DNA from: Trichobilharzia szidati | Lineage: Eukaryota; Platyhelminthes; Trematoda; Strigeidida; Schistosomatidae | DNA: 64,000 nucleotides | Assembly (NCBI GenBank): GCA_944472155.2 | Contig: OX235271.1 | Location: forward strand, 28,776,977-28,840,976 | Direction of reading: 5' to 3' | Shown: piece after piece, positions 53,761 through 64,000 of the stretch | Position numbering within the stretch: position 1 is the first letter of the stretch | Layout: each line of letters opens with the position of its first letter | Notes under the pieces: model-generated | What the model was told of the DNA's origin: nothing | The model's input: the letters and a program-made list of their open reading frames with translations, nothing else | The model's database searches: none | Translations under genes and position numbers: made by a program

Positions 53761-53889
53761 CAGCCACCAGGGTCAACAAAATAACCAATACAAATACAAA
53801 TAACGAAAATAATACATAATTCAAAGCCCCTGTAGTACTGCCGTATAAAGAAGGAACGTTAGTGGCCTTACGTAGGATTCTCAATGCGG

Positions 53890-54450
53890 CTGGAATTATT
53901 ATTATTGTTCCCTTGGGTTCCTAGTGGAACATAGGGCTTCAACTGCACATCTCCACTTGATACTGTCTTCTGCTGTACTTTTCACCTGCGTCCATGTTAA
54001 TCCATACTGTTTCAATTCCTCTTCACACGATCTCCTCCATGTCACCCTTCGACGTCCCACTCGCCGCTTCCCTTTCGGGTTCCACTCGAGCACTGGCCTG
54101 AGGCGTGGTGTCACCCAACGGCCTCCTCAGCGAGTGTCCAATCCATCTCCACTTTCTCCTTCATATCTGTTGGGCGATTGGTTCTTGTTTTGTTTGTTCC
54201 CATAGTTTCTTGTTGGTTCTTGTTCTTTCCGGCCATCTGATCTTGAGTATAGAGCGAAGACAGCTGTTGATAAAGGTCTGCAACAGGCTGTTGGAAATAT
54301 TCTTTGTGACACACTGGCCAAGTTTCTGATCCATCCGTATAGAAGAACTGACTGACTTGACGTTTGTATTGAAAATCCGAATCACTTTGTTGTTGATGCA
54401 GGCTGAGTGACGAAGATTTCCAGATTGGTTTCAGGTTGATGATGAATGAA
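53890..54450 (-). mobile_element. RTE-1-related LINE 3' end
   Basis: The tail in reverse is (ATT)n with GTTCCCTTGGGTTCCTAGTG. Minus-strand frames read PVLEWNPKGKRRVGRRRVTW and MASVSQRIFPTACCRPLSTA. It belongs to the same diverged subfamily as 7905-8568. Confidence 0.75.
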
Positions 54451-54459
54451 CAGAGACAC

Positions 54460-55250
54460 AATAATGCACAGATTGTGCACCAGTAACTAATAGCATAAAT
54501 TCATGTGAGGACATTGCAAGTATGCCGAATAAGGATTCCGTAGAAACATACAGTTAACCAGTAGCGTAAAGCAAGTACTACACTGACCACCAGTTAACTA
54601 AGATCTATTTGAGTAGTCTGTATAGTACTGTAGACCACAGTAATATCATGTATATGCAGGGTGTTAAAACGCTTCTCTTCTGACGACAGACTGGAAACAT
54701 CACCACACCTTAGAGATGACTGATGAGAAATGGTGAAGTCACGTAAAATCAGCAAGGCTAATTACTATCGTTCAGCCAGATGTGGTTATATGTCCTTATG
54801 TTGTTTGGCTTTACCACAATTCTCGGAAACGAGGCAACTGTTATCGAAAACTCCTTAGTCTGCCACACAATCACACTTGATGAAGTAGTGCATCTGATAC
54901 AAAAGTTTAGGCCTATGAATCTCAGAGATTTCCGAACAAAAGGCACGTTGTTGCCTATTGCACAATGGCAGTTTAAAACACTTAGCGTCTGTGGCCAGAT
55001 TGATAAAGCCAGTAGTAAACGATACAGCCGAAGATGAATCATCAAAGATCTTTCACTTGAAGTACTTCTATGTAACTGCGTACCCGTAACTCCAGTCAGA
55101 CGTTTGTGTTATCAAAGTAGGTTACATTACAGTGCCTAGAGTGCTCGACAAACATCCTTGAAGTTGAATGCAGTTAGATTGTCTATGCTCAACAGAGATG
55201 TTTAGATAATCAAAGGCCTGGTAATAAGGATCATCTTTATGAGCTATAAG
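54460..55250. other. no gene recognised
   Basis: Open frames of about 90 codons overlap on both strands at 54758-55045. I recognise no domain in either and cannot tell whether one is real. The rest is unassigned. Confidence 0.35.
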
Positions 55251-55254
55251 CATA

Positions 55255-56420
55255 TTATTATTTATTTATTTAAACGCAGAAAAAAACTTGGTACAATATG
55301 GCACCAAGAAAGATGCGCCACACAATAATAATAAAACAACATAGATTAAAAGTAAAAATATAAGTAGAAAACGGATAAAGAACCTCATCAGGAAGGAAAA
55401 CAGTCATGTTTAACAAGTTCAAACAGTATTCGTTAACTATCATCAGGAAGGGAAGAAAGAAGGAAATTGCAGCACGTTCGCCATTGATTACGATTCTTGG
55501 CCATATCCGATAACGTTTCGAGCTATCTCGCGGACCCCAACCAGGGAGTCGTGACGCACCAACCGATGCTAATCTAGCACAAATATCCTTCATCCCACGA
55601 CGCCACGTCATGGACTGACCACCCCTTTCATTTCATTTTCCATCCCGTCCCAGGGCTAGCGAACAGAGACCTGTACGGAAGCCTCTGGGATGACATTCGT
55701 AGCACATGTCCAAGCCACCGGAGCCGGTGTTTCCAGATGACGACATTCAATGAATGGTGATCTCCACTGTGTTCAAACACACGCCGCCGAACCTCAGAAT
55801 TACTCACGCGATGATGCCATCGAACGCAAGCAATCCTGCGGAGACAGCGATGATCGAACACACACAGTCGCCGCACATCCTCAGCTCGGAGAGGCCAGGT
55901 TTCACAGGCGTAGAGCAAGACAGCCAGCACCGAAGCATTGTATACCCGACCTTTGACAGCCAGGCTAACGTCGCGACGGCGCCAGAGGCGGCTCAAGTTG
56001 ATGTATGCCACCCTAGCCTTCATTATACGGTTGGAAATCTCATCCGTCATCCCTCCGCCAGCACTCACACAACTACCTAGGTACACAAACTTATCAACAA
56101 CTTCAAGCGGTTCACCCGCAAGAGTGAGTGTAGGTACAGGCTCCTGCCAATTTTGTAACAGTACTTTGGACTTAGACTGAGCAAAGCACATACCATACTT
56201 ACAGACACTGATCACCAACTGATTAAGTGCGATTTGAGCAGCCTGCATGCTATCGCACAGTAAGACGATATCGTCTGCATACTCGAGGTCGAAAAGTCTA
56301 TCTCCAGGTAGCAGATCTACACCACCTTCACGCACATCCTTCAGAGCTATAAGCAGGTCACCTGTTTCTAACAAGCACCAACTTCCAGCACGGCTATCGT
56401 AAACTTTTGACAAAAGACAG
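55255..56420 (-). pseudogene. RTE-3 LINE reverse transcriptase C-terminal half
   Basis: The minus-strand frame 56413-55628 is 261 codons. It reads LLIALKDVREGGVDLLPGDR, LFDLEYADDIVLLCDSMQAA (catalytic YADD intact), VVDKFVYLGSCVSAGGGMTD, AVLLYACETWPLRAEDVRRL, FDHRCLRRIACVRWHHRVSN and HRLRWLGHVLRMSSQRLP. It is related to RTE-2 but distinct in sequence. A second frame (55611-55270) supplies SRLPGWGPRDSS. The 3' end is a (TATT)n-like tract near 55255. It is the least damaged LINE of this type in the window. Confidence 0.9.
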
Positions 56421-56744
56421 CAGTCAAATAAAAGACGTGGTCATCTGCAGCAACGCTGATGCTTCATCTTCCTTTTTTCCATATTGTTTGTGATGCCTAT
56501 AGTGAACCTAATTTATTTTAAATAATACTACTTTAAAGGTTTGAGAATATACCAGTTCAGGAGACTGGGATACATAACTTTAACTAATATCGGATATTAT
56601 CCCTGTTTGATATCTTCGGTACAAACTAGTCCCCAAAAAAGTACCTGCATATCAGTAGGTTATCAAGGCCATGACACAAAATACCTATTGTCAGTTACTC
56701 TTCACAACTATCTGTACAGTTCGCATTACATGTCAACTTCCTAA

Positions 56745-57215
56745 ATGAAGTAGTAATGAGGTATCCTAGAAAAAAGGGAGGCAAACAGTCTCCAGACTCA
56801 TTAAACTTCGAGGTAAGCCATCGCTTTGCTCGTCGAGCAATAATAACTGACATCGGATTAGATCGCAAAGGAGTCAGAGTTGGTCAAATCAACACCTGGT
56901 ATAAACTTATGGAGTCTTTGTTGAAAGGTTTGAGCCACATATGACCGGTGTAAACTGCCTCCTCGAGATGTTAAGCGTCATTTTCTGAAAATTACATGGC
57001 TCAAAATCGTTCTCAACGGCACAGATGCAATCACTCCCTGTGAACCCCTAAATCTATCGAATTGTCATTATTCTCCATCTAGTTATTCATTCTCTCGCAT
57101 ACACCACCGTTCATTTTAGCTGCTTTCAACTATTTCTAATTACCTGTGGGCCATATGGAATGTGACAACTTGAACTGCTCTACTTTTGTGCAGTTTCTAC
57201 TTTGAAAGCTCAGTC
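56745..57215 (+). mobile_element. RTE-2 LINE 3' part, diverged
   Basis: The segment has recognisable 3' blocks: AATAATAACTGACATCGGAT (ADIG region), TTGAAAGGTTTGAGCCACAT, GTAAACTGCCTCCTCGAGAT and ATGGCTCAAAATCGTTCTCA. A T-rich 3' UTR with ACAACTTGAACTGCTCTACT follows. It lies just downstream of the RPL18 3' end. Confidence 0.7.
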
Positions 57216-57356
57216 AACTCGTATAAACAAATTCTAATTTAGCTCACTAGTAAATATAGTAATCACTATGATCAACCCTATTCCTAGGTCGTAAATAAAC
57301 GAAAATTACTATCACTAGTGTGACGGCAAAAATACACAGGCGCTCCAATAAAAGCA

Positions 57357-57362
57357 TTTATT
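57357..57362 (-). terminator. RPL18 poly(A) signal
   Basis: The minus strand reads AATAAA at 57362-57357, 15 bases past the TAA stop of RPL18. A very short 3' UTR is usual for ribosomal protein genes. Confidence 0.65.
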
Positions 57363-57376
57363 TTTCATGTACAAAT

Positions 57377-57646
57377 TTACTTCTTGTAAGCTCGACTAGC
57401 ACGACGACCTCTAGCTTTCTCGAATTTACGACCCTTTGAGAGGACATAGGGTCGTGTGTGGCTACTAGGTGCACCAGGAGCAGGACCAAAGTGCTTAACT
57501 GCCGTGCGACCCTTCCTAGGTCCTTGAATTAGTACAGTATTTTTCCCAAGAGGGCTCAGAACAGCCAGGCGATCGAAAGTTATTATTTCACCACCCGCAT
57601 GCAAAATTCGTTCACGAGCTGCTGCTGTCACTTTGAGAGCACAAAC
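57377..57646 (-). CDS. RPL18: RPL18 exon 3
   Basis: 90 codons including the stop. The acceptor is TTTTATAG immediately before GTTTGTGCTC. It encodes the C-terminal half, with the basic [14 protein letters not shown] tail. Confidence 0.96.
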   Translation of the reverse strand, partial: VCALKVTAAARERILHAGGEIITFDRLAVLSPLGKNTVLIQGPRKGRTAVKHFGPAPGAPSSHTRPYVLSKGRKFEKARGRRASRAYKK

Positions 57647-59845
57647 CTATAAAAGAAGAAAATCATAAGAGTAATGAATAACTGCTCAAAATATTTGGCT
57701 ATATAATTAGATGAAGTCTGAGTGAATTACCTTCATCTTTGGAAACTCTCGGATCCTTGTATCGTTGGTAATAGTCCCAACACAAACAGCGATCTTATTT
57801 TCTCGTCCAGGCTTTTTCATTAAACGCATCAGACGTGCTAATGACAGTGCAGGTCTGTTGATTTTGCTCATGAAAAGCCTCTTCATTATTATTTTGTTGA
57901 ACTTCGAGCCCGTTCTGCGAGCCAAGAATTTGTAGGCTTTAACCAACAGACGTAGATAGACATCGTCGCTCTTTGGGTTGGTTCTCCTTACTTTCCTATC
58001 GTACTTGTGGCAGATATCGATACCCTGAGATAATAAGATAAAGTGTTGCATAAGTATAAAATAATTGTAATTAAGAAATTAGTAGGTTACTTATTTGTCG
58101 ACCATCAAGAACAAAGTATTTAGCAGCTAGTTTTAAGTTACCTCACATAGGTCTTACACTCCCTAGGTTTAGTTACAAGTATATCCCCTTAATATACCAC
58201 TGCCATTTGAATACGACCTAAGCATTTCAATAATTGTAACATCTGGCGACGTCAGATGATAGGTGACAGTACTTGCAAACTTTTAAACTCTAGTATGTAT
58301 AGCTTGTGAATGACGAAAATCGTTAAAAATAAACTAGTCTGAAATGCTATGGCTACTGACTATACCACATCAATTCTGCAGTTATCTGGCAAAACCTGAT
58401 AATGTCGTTAATATCAGCACAGAGACATATGAGAAAGAGAATAGGAGAACTTTATTACAACGACTCATGAGCATTGAGTTGCATTACAATGTATCAGTTT
58501 TGATCACACTTCCTAATTTTACAAAAAAACAAGCGACAACCTAAACTACACACAAGTAGTGCCTTATGCCTTAATTAGGACTTGCAGTTCGAAGTACCTC
58601 ATGGAATGCATTTGACCAGATTTACTTCAGGTCTTTGAAAATGTCACAATAGTTACTGGTTCAGGTTTACTGACAACGAACTCAACATTTTGGTTATAAT
58701 AGGGGGGTGAAGCATAGTCATCGAGAGTAAATCAACGTTTAAGTGGCCACCTTAATAAATCTTTGGATGATTATAGTACCACTCGAGTTGGATTAAGAAT
58801 TAGCACCTGAAAATAACTCGGTGTTCTAGAAAATGTCAGAATATTTAGCTATATAATGAGCGAAATCAAATAAGTTTACTTGTAGAATTGCCTAACCACA
58901 CCTGAAGTTAACGTGACCCTAGGCTTCTTCACCCGTCTCTATAAGAAGCACCAATTATTGCGTTTAGGATAGGGTCTTCAGTTACTACACAAAGTAACAT
59001 AGACATATGCAAAAGTGGTAATAAATCACTAGCCCTACGTCCTGAAAGGATTTTGAGAAAAACCCCTCATCGAATTGTGGGAATACAATGCCAAGCTTAA
59101 TTGTCAACCAAGGGATTAGTGTTAATTAATGGTCCTATTTTAGTGTCCCACACTGTGGTTCATCGAAAGTGAGATCCGTGTACACTACTGGTAGAAGTGC
59201 CCAGCACTTTCTACGGGCGCATCGCAGAACGTGATTTGCAGTCTGCCCCGGAAATTCTGCAGTGCTCCCGGAGTCAATGCTAGCTGGGTGATTTCTCCTA
59301 TTAAGCGGGTGTCAACATAAGTTGTCGGACATTTTTTCTAGTGTATGGTGTTACATCTGTGAGATATTGATGGCACCTCATAAGTAGTATTACTCAACAT
59401 CAGTGCAAAGGGAAGGTTGTACAAACTCTAGGTCACTTTGTGCATGTATCAACTCCATATTATATCATTAGTAATGGGACACTTCAAATCTAGTATGACG
59501 CTAAAAGGAGATTCGAGTGTGCAAAGGTGTGTTGAAAACGGAAGGGGAGTGAGTTTGCCATTAATTTCCAACTAATTCACCAGCACTTCTAACGGGAGGA
59601 TGTACAACAACATTTCAAATATTGTTGAAATAAAGGGTCACACAGTTGACAACATATTTTGTGATCGCTTTGATCCTAAACGCAATAATTGGTGCTTCTT
59701 ATAGAGACGGGTGAAGAAGCCTAGGGTCACGTTAACTTCAGGTGTGGTTAGGCAATTCTACAAGTAAACTTATTTGATTTCGCTCATAGAGATATGCAGA
59801 GGGATTATAGAGACCAATAAGGCAAAGAAGACTTAAACTCACCAT
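57377..59845 (-). CDS. RPL18: 60S ribosomal protein L18 (eL18), complete
   Basis: eL18 is a structural protein of the cytoplasmic large ribosomal subunit. Three exons on the minus strand join in frame: exon 1 only ATG (59843-59845) with donor GTGAGT; exon 2 58024-57731; exon 3 57646-57377. The protein is 188 residues, the usual animal length. It starts [20 protein letters not shown], continues [20 protein letters not shown] and [18 protein letters not shown], then [20 protein letters not shown], and ends [20 protein letters not shown]. These are diagnostic eL18 blocks. Intron 1 (1,818 bp) carries a 115-bp inverted repeat. Intron 2 is 84 bp. No frame damage is seen. Confidence 0.97.
57731..58024 (-). 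CDS. RPL18: RPL18 exon 2
   Basis: 98 codons between acceptor TTATCTCAG and donor AAG|GTAATT. The first codon is GGT (Gly2). It covers residues 2-99. Confidence 0.96.
58856..59787. mobile_element. element with perfect 115-bp terminal inverted repeats in RPL18 intron 1
   Basis: 58856-58970 and 59673-59787 are exact reverse complements over 115 bp by base-by-base reading (start ATGAGCGAAATCAAATAAGT, inner end TTGCGTTTAGGAT). The 702-bp interior has no long frame and no recognised family. No TSD is obvious next to the repeats. It may be a non-autonomous DNA transposon or a foldback element, and lies wholly within the first intron. Confidence 0.85.
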
Positions 59846-60477
59846 TGCCCCGCGTGCACAACAATCAACTGCCGCCTACGACCTACAAGCGTCACTTAAA
59901 CACGAAGCGTGAATTAGTAATATGTCAAAGATAAAAAATTACCTCGTAAAAACAGCTAAATTTTCGTTCATTTTCATTTTTGAGATTATAGATTGAATAT
60001 TTGGCGAAAAATATTTTCCAAGGCTTACTTTTACTCTCTGATGCTCCAGAACCTAGATTACATCTCAGGATGTTTCGTTTCTAATATCCAATATCCAATA
60101 TCGTTTTTACGAGCTAGTAAAAACCAATTTGACTTCTTTGTGCTCGCCTCTTGACTGTGAGGTAGAGGTTCCTGATCTTCGGTAAACTTCTGTGTAGCTC
60201 GTCCCGCCACTCAACTGTCGTAGCTTTGGTTGACTCCAACAGGAGTAGTGCTGGGGTTAATTATATGGGGTTTGTAGTATGAAGTATGTTAAGACTGTTA
60301 CTACTGTGAATGGAGTTGATCCTTTCACCAGTTAGTCTTTCGGTATCGTCGTCAATGGAAAAGAGATAATAATAATAATAATAGATATAATTAGTAAAGG
60401 TGTTCAGACTAACAGACAGAGAAAGAATAAGAAAACGTAACAACAGTCAGTCAACCGGTATATATATATGTACCAGT

Positions 60478-62037
60478 AATAATGATAATGATAATAATAA
60501 TAATAGGTGTAGTTAAAGCTGTCAGGAGAGTAAGACTGAAGGGAATGTGAAGAAGTAAAACGACCAGTTTAATTGTCTACCTTTGAATGGTATATGCGAT
60601 TTTAAGGGGATAGGCCATTTGGATGAAGTCCTTGTGTCGCTGCATGGTTGTCCAGCCTTCGCTTAAAGGCGTCCACAGATGGTGCCATAGCTACATCTGC
60701 CGGTAAGGAATTCCAGGGACGGCAAACCCGCAGGGAAAAGAAGTGGGAGCGCACCCGGGTCCTTGCCCTCTGATGAGCTATCCTTCTAGGATTTCCACGA
60801 GGAAGCCTATACCTACTCAATGGCAGAACACCTTTGTTTAGGTGATTCTGATCATTTGTTATTCTGTAGGCAGTAATCAAATCCCCCCTCAGGCGACGGT
60901 AACTGAGTGTGAATAGGCCTAATTTCTTCAGCCTTTCGTCATATGGTTTATTTCGGAGACCAACCACTCCTTTTGTTGCCTGTCGTTGGACTCTTTCCAA
61001 GAGGTTGGCGTCTCTTTTAAGCAGTGGGGGTGCAATGATATTATGCACTTCAAGATGCGGTCTGACGTATGTTTTATACAACCTTAGAAAGAGCTCAGGA
61101 GTGAGTGCACCTAATTGTCTATGTGTAAAGTGTATGACCGCATATGTCCTCGCTACATCCCCCGTGTAATTCACGCTTGTGTCCATTTTCTCCGTTAGAA
61201 CTAGACCTAAGTCACGTTCCGACGTTGAGCAGGACAAGCTTTCATTGCACAAGGTGTAACTTGCATTCTGCAGTCTACAGGTGCGTAACTTCACTACTTT
61301 GCACTTTTTCAGGTTGAAAGTCATGCCACTGGTTACCGCCCAGTCTTCCAGAAGCCTTAGATCTGCCTGCAGTCTATCTGAGTCCTCCGGACACTTTATC
61401 GCCCTCCATATCTTTACGTAGTCAGCGTATAGAAGAGTCGTGCAGCTAAAACGGCATGGTAGATCATTGGTAAAAATCAAAAACATCAGTGGTCCTAGGA
61501 TAGAACCCTGCGACACTCTTGATGACGAGCTGTGCCAAGATGATCGGACTCGATTGACCTTAGTGCGAAACTGCCTTTCAGCTAGGTATTCCTTTAACCA
61601 TGACAGAAGTAGCTTACCTATACCTGCCTGACTTATTTTGTGTAGGAGAAGGTCATGGTGAACAGTGTCAAATGCCTTCTCAAAGTCTAGAAAGATCACA
61701 TGGACAGGAACATTCATATCCCAGCATGATATCCAGTCGTCCCAAGCTGATAATAAGTTAGTGACGCAGGATCTTCCTTTCCTGAAACCGTGTTGGGCTT
61801 CATGGAGTATTTTAGATCTATCCAGATATTCCCTGATGTGATCATCGGTAATACTTTCCAGTACTTTCGATACCACTGGGAGCAGAGCTACTGGTCTATA
61901 ACTGGTGGGATTTTGCCTATCCCCACCCTTGAAGATCGGAGAAAGGATGCTTCTTTTCCATTCCTTTGGCAGTTTCCCCAATTCCATGGAGTGTTGGAAC
62001 AAGTCGCATAAGGGCCTACAGAGAGCTTCGGCGCACT
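60478..62037 (-). pseudogene. CR1/jockey-like LINE reverse transcriptase, 5'-truncated
   Basis: The minus-strand frame 62002-60602 is 466 codons with no internal stop, and similarity starts upstream at AEALCRPLCDLFQHSMELGK. Blocks: SYRPVALLPVVSKVLE, HEAQHGFRKGRSCVTNLLSA, HVIFLDFEKAFDTVHHDLLL, SRVSQGSILGPLMFLIFTND and then TTLLYADYVKIWRAI. Where active elements have A-D-D, this has A-D-Y, so a catalytic aspartate is lost. The C-terminus includes LGLFTLSYRRLRGDLITAYR and FFSLRVCRPWNSLPADVA. The endonuclease is absent. The 3' end near 60478 is an (AAT)n-like tract. Confidence 0.9.
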
Positions 62038-62497
62038 ACATTAACGTTTAGATTTTCCAAACAGTGGAGGTCGCATTTTGCTTTGAAAAACCCACTAGTT
62101 CACAATTCATTATTATGACCGAAATTCTACTGGTACACGATCCTACCAGGATTTCCAAACTTTAGAATGATTTTCACACAAGTCATGAGGAGTTGAGCAA
62201 AATAAATTAGCACCATAGTCATTACCTAATGCACAGTCTTAGATGTGACAGTGTAAGAATATCCAATCAATCCAGCCTCTTGACATAAGAGGTATTTGTG
62301 AGTCCCCTGATTATTCTGTTTCTAACTACTTGAACTCTGTTCGATATATCTCATCCGTATTCGGAACTAATAGTCATTGCATGGATCCTATTCCAAAATG
62401 GGTTTTTATGTAGGTCGCAAATCCCTATGTTGAACGATAACAACCTATGCTCGTTGCTGACTACAGAATGGTGTATAACCGAATAAATATATTATTA
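62038..62497. other. no gene recognised
   Basis: Sequence between two LINE pieces. It could be filler within a single broken element, but I read no LINE motif in it. Confidence 0.35.
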
Positions 62498-62760
62498 TTA
62501 CCAATACTCTTCACATTGAGTTAACATCATGTCCAATAAAGAATAGCCCCGAGTAGGATAGAAGCATGTGTTACCTAAGATATCTTGTGCTAGGGCGTTT
62601 TCGCTGGCAACCAGAAATAATCTGCTGTCGGGCTTGGTAATGAATTTGGTAGAGGAAGGTGGGCCACAGTCTGTATATTGTGTGTTGAAGTTAGTTAGAA
62701 TGAAGCAGTTGTTATGTCTACTCTTTGGCTTTAGGTACTTCAAAATTATACCTTAATGAT
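62498..62760 (-). pseudogene. LINE endonuclease fragment (CR1/jockey-like)
   Basis: The minus-strand frame reads CFILTNFNTQYTDCGPPSST, then SENALAQDILGNTCFYPTRG and YSLLDMMLTQCEEYW. The N-F-N in the G-D-F-N position, the A-L-x-Q and the P-T-R-x9-L-D-x-x-L-T pattern fit the apurinic-type endonuclease of CR1/jockey LINEs. It may be the missing 5' part of the neighbouring LINE, but intervening sequence is absent. Confidence 0.65.
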
Positions 62761-63045
62761 GAGCATGTAACTTCGTTGTCACACTTGTCTGTCATATAGG
62801 CTTGTTCACTAGCTGTCACTTTCTTTTCAGACCACAGGATATGAGTAAAAGTCAGAAGTTGTGAGAACGTTAATTCCGAGCATAACTTGACATTTCATCA
62901 TGTGTAGCGACTGTTACATGATTAAGATTTCACATCGCATCAGTATACTGTCTGGAATAAATCCATTATTACTGTTTATTTTGTGCGTTGGCAAAGGGGA
63001 ACTCTTCGAGCCGTGGTGAAACTTAACCAAATAGCCCCCTTCTTT

Positions 63046-63405
63046 TTATAGTACAAGGGTCCTTTGAGGTAGGTGAGTCAACACCCTTTCGCAGGTCAGA
63101 GCTAGGTATAGTCCTACTTCACCAGTGCAGACCCAGCAGTCTCGCTCATGGCACTTCTTCAAGTGAATCTTCCCGCAAAACACCCAGCATTTGCCCGCTG
63201 TTTTAATACTGGGTCCTCTTCTACGTGTGGCCTGTTCAGCTGCGGGGCTTGACATGAGATCGCAAGTCACTAATCCATTAAAACGGAAAATATCGGGTAA
63301 ATATCCCCTGACGAAAAACAACCATGGCACCGGCACTATGGATGAGAAATAGACAAGGCAGTCACTTTCAAACAGCAGGACAGTTATGCCATTGTAGTAA
63401 GTCAA
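63046..63405 (-). other. open frame of unknown nature
   Basis: A 119-codon minus-strand frame contains a Cys/His-rich part: GKCWVFCGKIHLKKCHERDC and WVCTGEVGLYLALTCERVLT. I do not recognise it as a host gene. It lies in repeat-rich sequence and could be part of a mobile element. The N-terminal half has a hydrophobic stretch (YFSSIVPVPWLFFVRGYLPD). Confidence 0.35.
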
Positions 63406-63469
63406 GGGGGGTCATCGATTCAATAGAACCACATTGCAAACAATGGGATCTTCATAGGACGAGGATGTG

Positions 63470-63622
63470 TTTGCTGCATTATGGTGTGATTGTGTACACC
63501 TATGATCTTTTTATGGACGATCGTTGGGCCAGCCAGAGAGGACTGCAGAAAATAGGAAATGGTGAGGACGTGCTGCTAAAGCCTTCTGTTCCACTCAGAA
63601 CCCAAGGGAACAATAATGCATA
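63470..63622 (+). mobile_element. RTE-1-related LINE 3' end
   Basis: The end AACCCAAGGGAACAATAATG and the preceding GCCTTCTGTTCCACTCAG match the 3' termini at 8550 and 8740. Only about 150 bp remain. Confidence 0.6.
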
Positions 63623-64000
63623 AAGATATTATTCTCTTCACATTACGGTTAACAAATACATCCTTGAACGGCAGCAGTTGTCATATTCTCCGTCCACTGG
63701 TGGAGATAATGTTAAGGGCGGCATACCACTGCTTTAGCTGAGCCAAGCTAAAGAGCTAGTAGACTGCAAGGCCAACGAGCAGATCTTGCTGAACAGGTGG
63801 TCACACATCAATTATTAACATTATTTTCAGTTGAAGCTGATCAAAAGCGAACTCAAAGTCATTCAAGCAGCGTAACTAACTGTCTTTCTGCAGTACAAAG
63901 TCGTACTTTGGATGCTTAGAAATAGGTATGCATGGGTTCACTATGCTATCATGCTACTGCTTCTGATATATGTGTCCACTGTGCACATGAACCCTGAACC

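Noticed and set aside
55754..56080. 108-codon plus-strand frame
   Set aside because: It is the antisense shadow of the RTE-3 reverse transcriptase.
1..64000. CRISPR arrays, operons, bacterial promoters
   Set aside because: Spliced genes and retroelements show this is animal DNA; the regular repeats seen are microsatellites or transposon copies.

Overview
This window is animal genomic DNA, AT-rich and dominated by retrotransposons, and it most likely comes from a blood fluke (genus Schistosoma) or a close relative. That assignment is from recognition, not a search. It rests on dense RTE-, CR1-, R2- and Penelope-like (PLE) retroelement relics, tRNA-derived SINEs, hammerhead ribozymes in retroposons (the known Sm-alpha situation), and spliced genes with very large introns. 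Two host genes are readable.

Host gene 1 (+ strand) is the 3' part of a polypeptide N-acetylgalactosaminyltransferase (GALNT). Its four exons lie at 8934-9073, 29189-29434, 40001-40073 and 47687-47760. They join in frame with canonical GT/AG sites and encode the end of the catalytic domain plus the ricin-type lectin domain. The introns are about 20.1, 10.6 and 7.6 kb and are filled with transposable elements. Upstream exons are not in the window as far as I can see. Host gene 2 (- strand, 57377-59845) is a complete three-exon gene for ribosomal protein eL18, 188 codons; its first exon contributes only the ATG.

The rest is mobile DNA. I use working names. RTE-1 has an FADDICLIS-type reverse transcriptase and an (AAT)n tail. 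RTE-2 has a (CAGA)n tail. RTE-3 is a related, better preserved copy. PLE-A to PLE-F are Penelope-like families with GIY-YIG endonuclease relics. SINE-A is tRNA-headed and about 230 bp long. SINE-B has a tRNA-Thr-like head followed by a hammerhead-like domain. Smaller components are CR1/jockey-like LINE pieces, an R2-like LINE relic, Sm-alpha-like relics and an unnamed repeat with a hammerhead. Many are nested, and at least ten insertions have target-site duplications (TSDs) I could read directly.

Layout: 0-8.9 kb RTE and PLE relics; 8.9-47.8 kb the GALNT 3' exons with TE-packed introns; 47.8-57.3 kb intergenic TE relics; 57.3-59.9 kb RPL18, whose first intron carries a perfect 115-bp inverted repeat; 60.4-64 kb CR1-like LINE pieces and relics.

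The strongest signals for a second look are the self-cleaving-ribozyme motifs (PLE-D, PLE-E, SINE-B, the 36.75 kb repeat and Sm-alpha relics), PLE copies that repeatedly occur as TSD-bounded units with inverted arms, and a near-perfect inverted SINE-B dimer that inserted as one unit at 41.4-41.9 kb.
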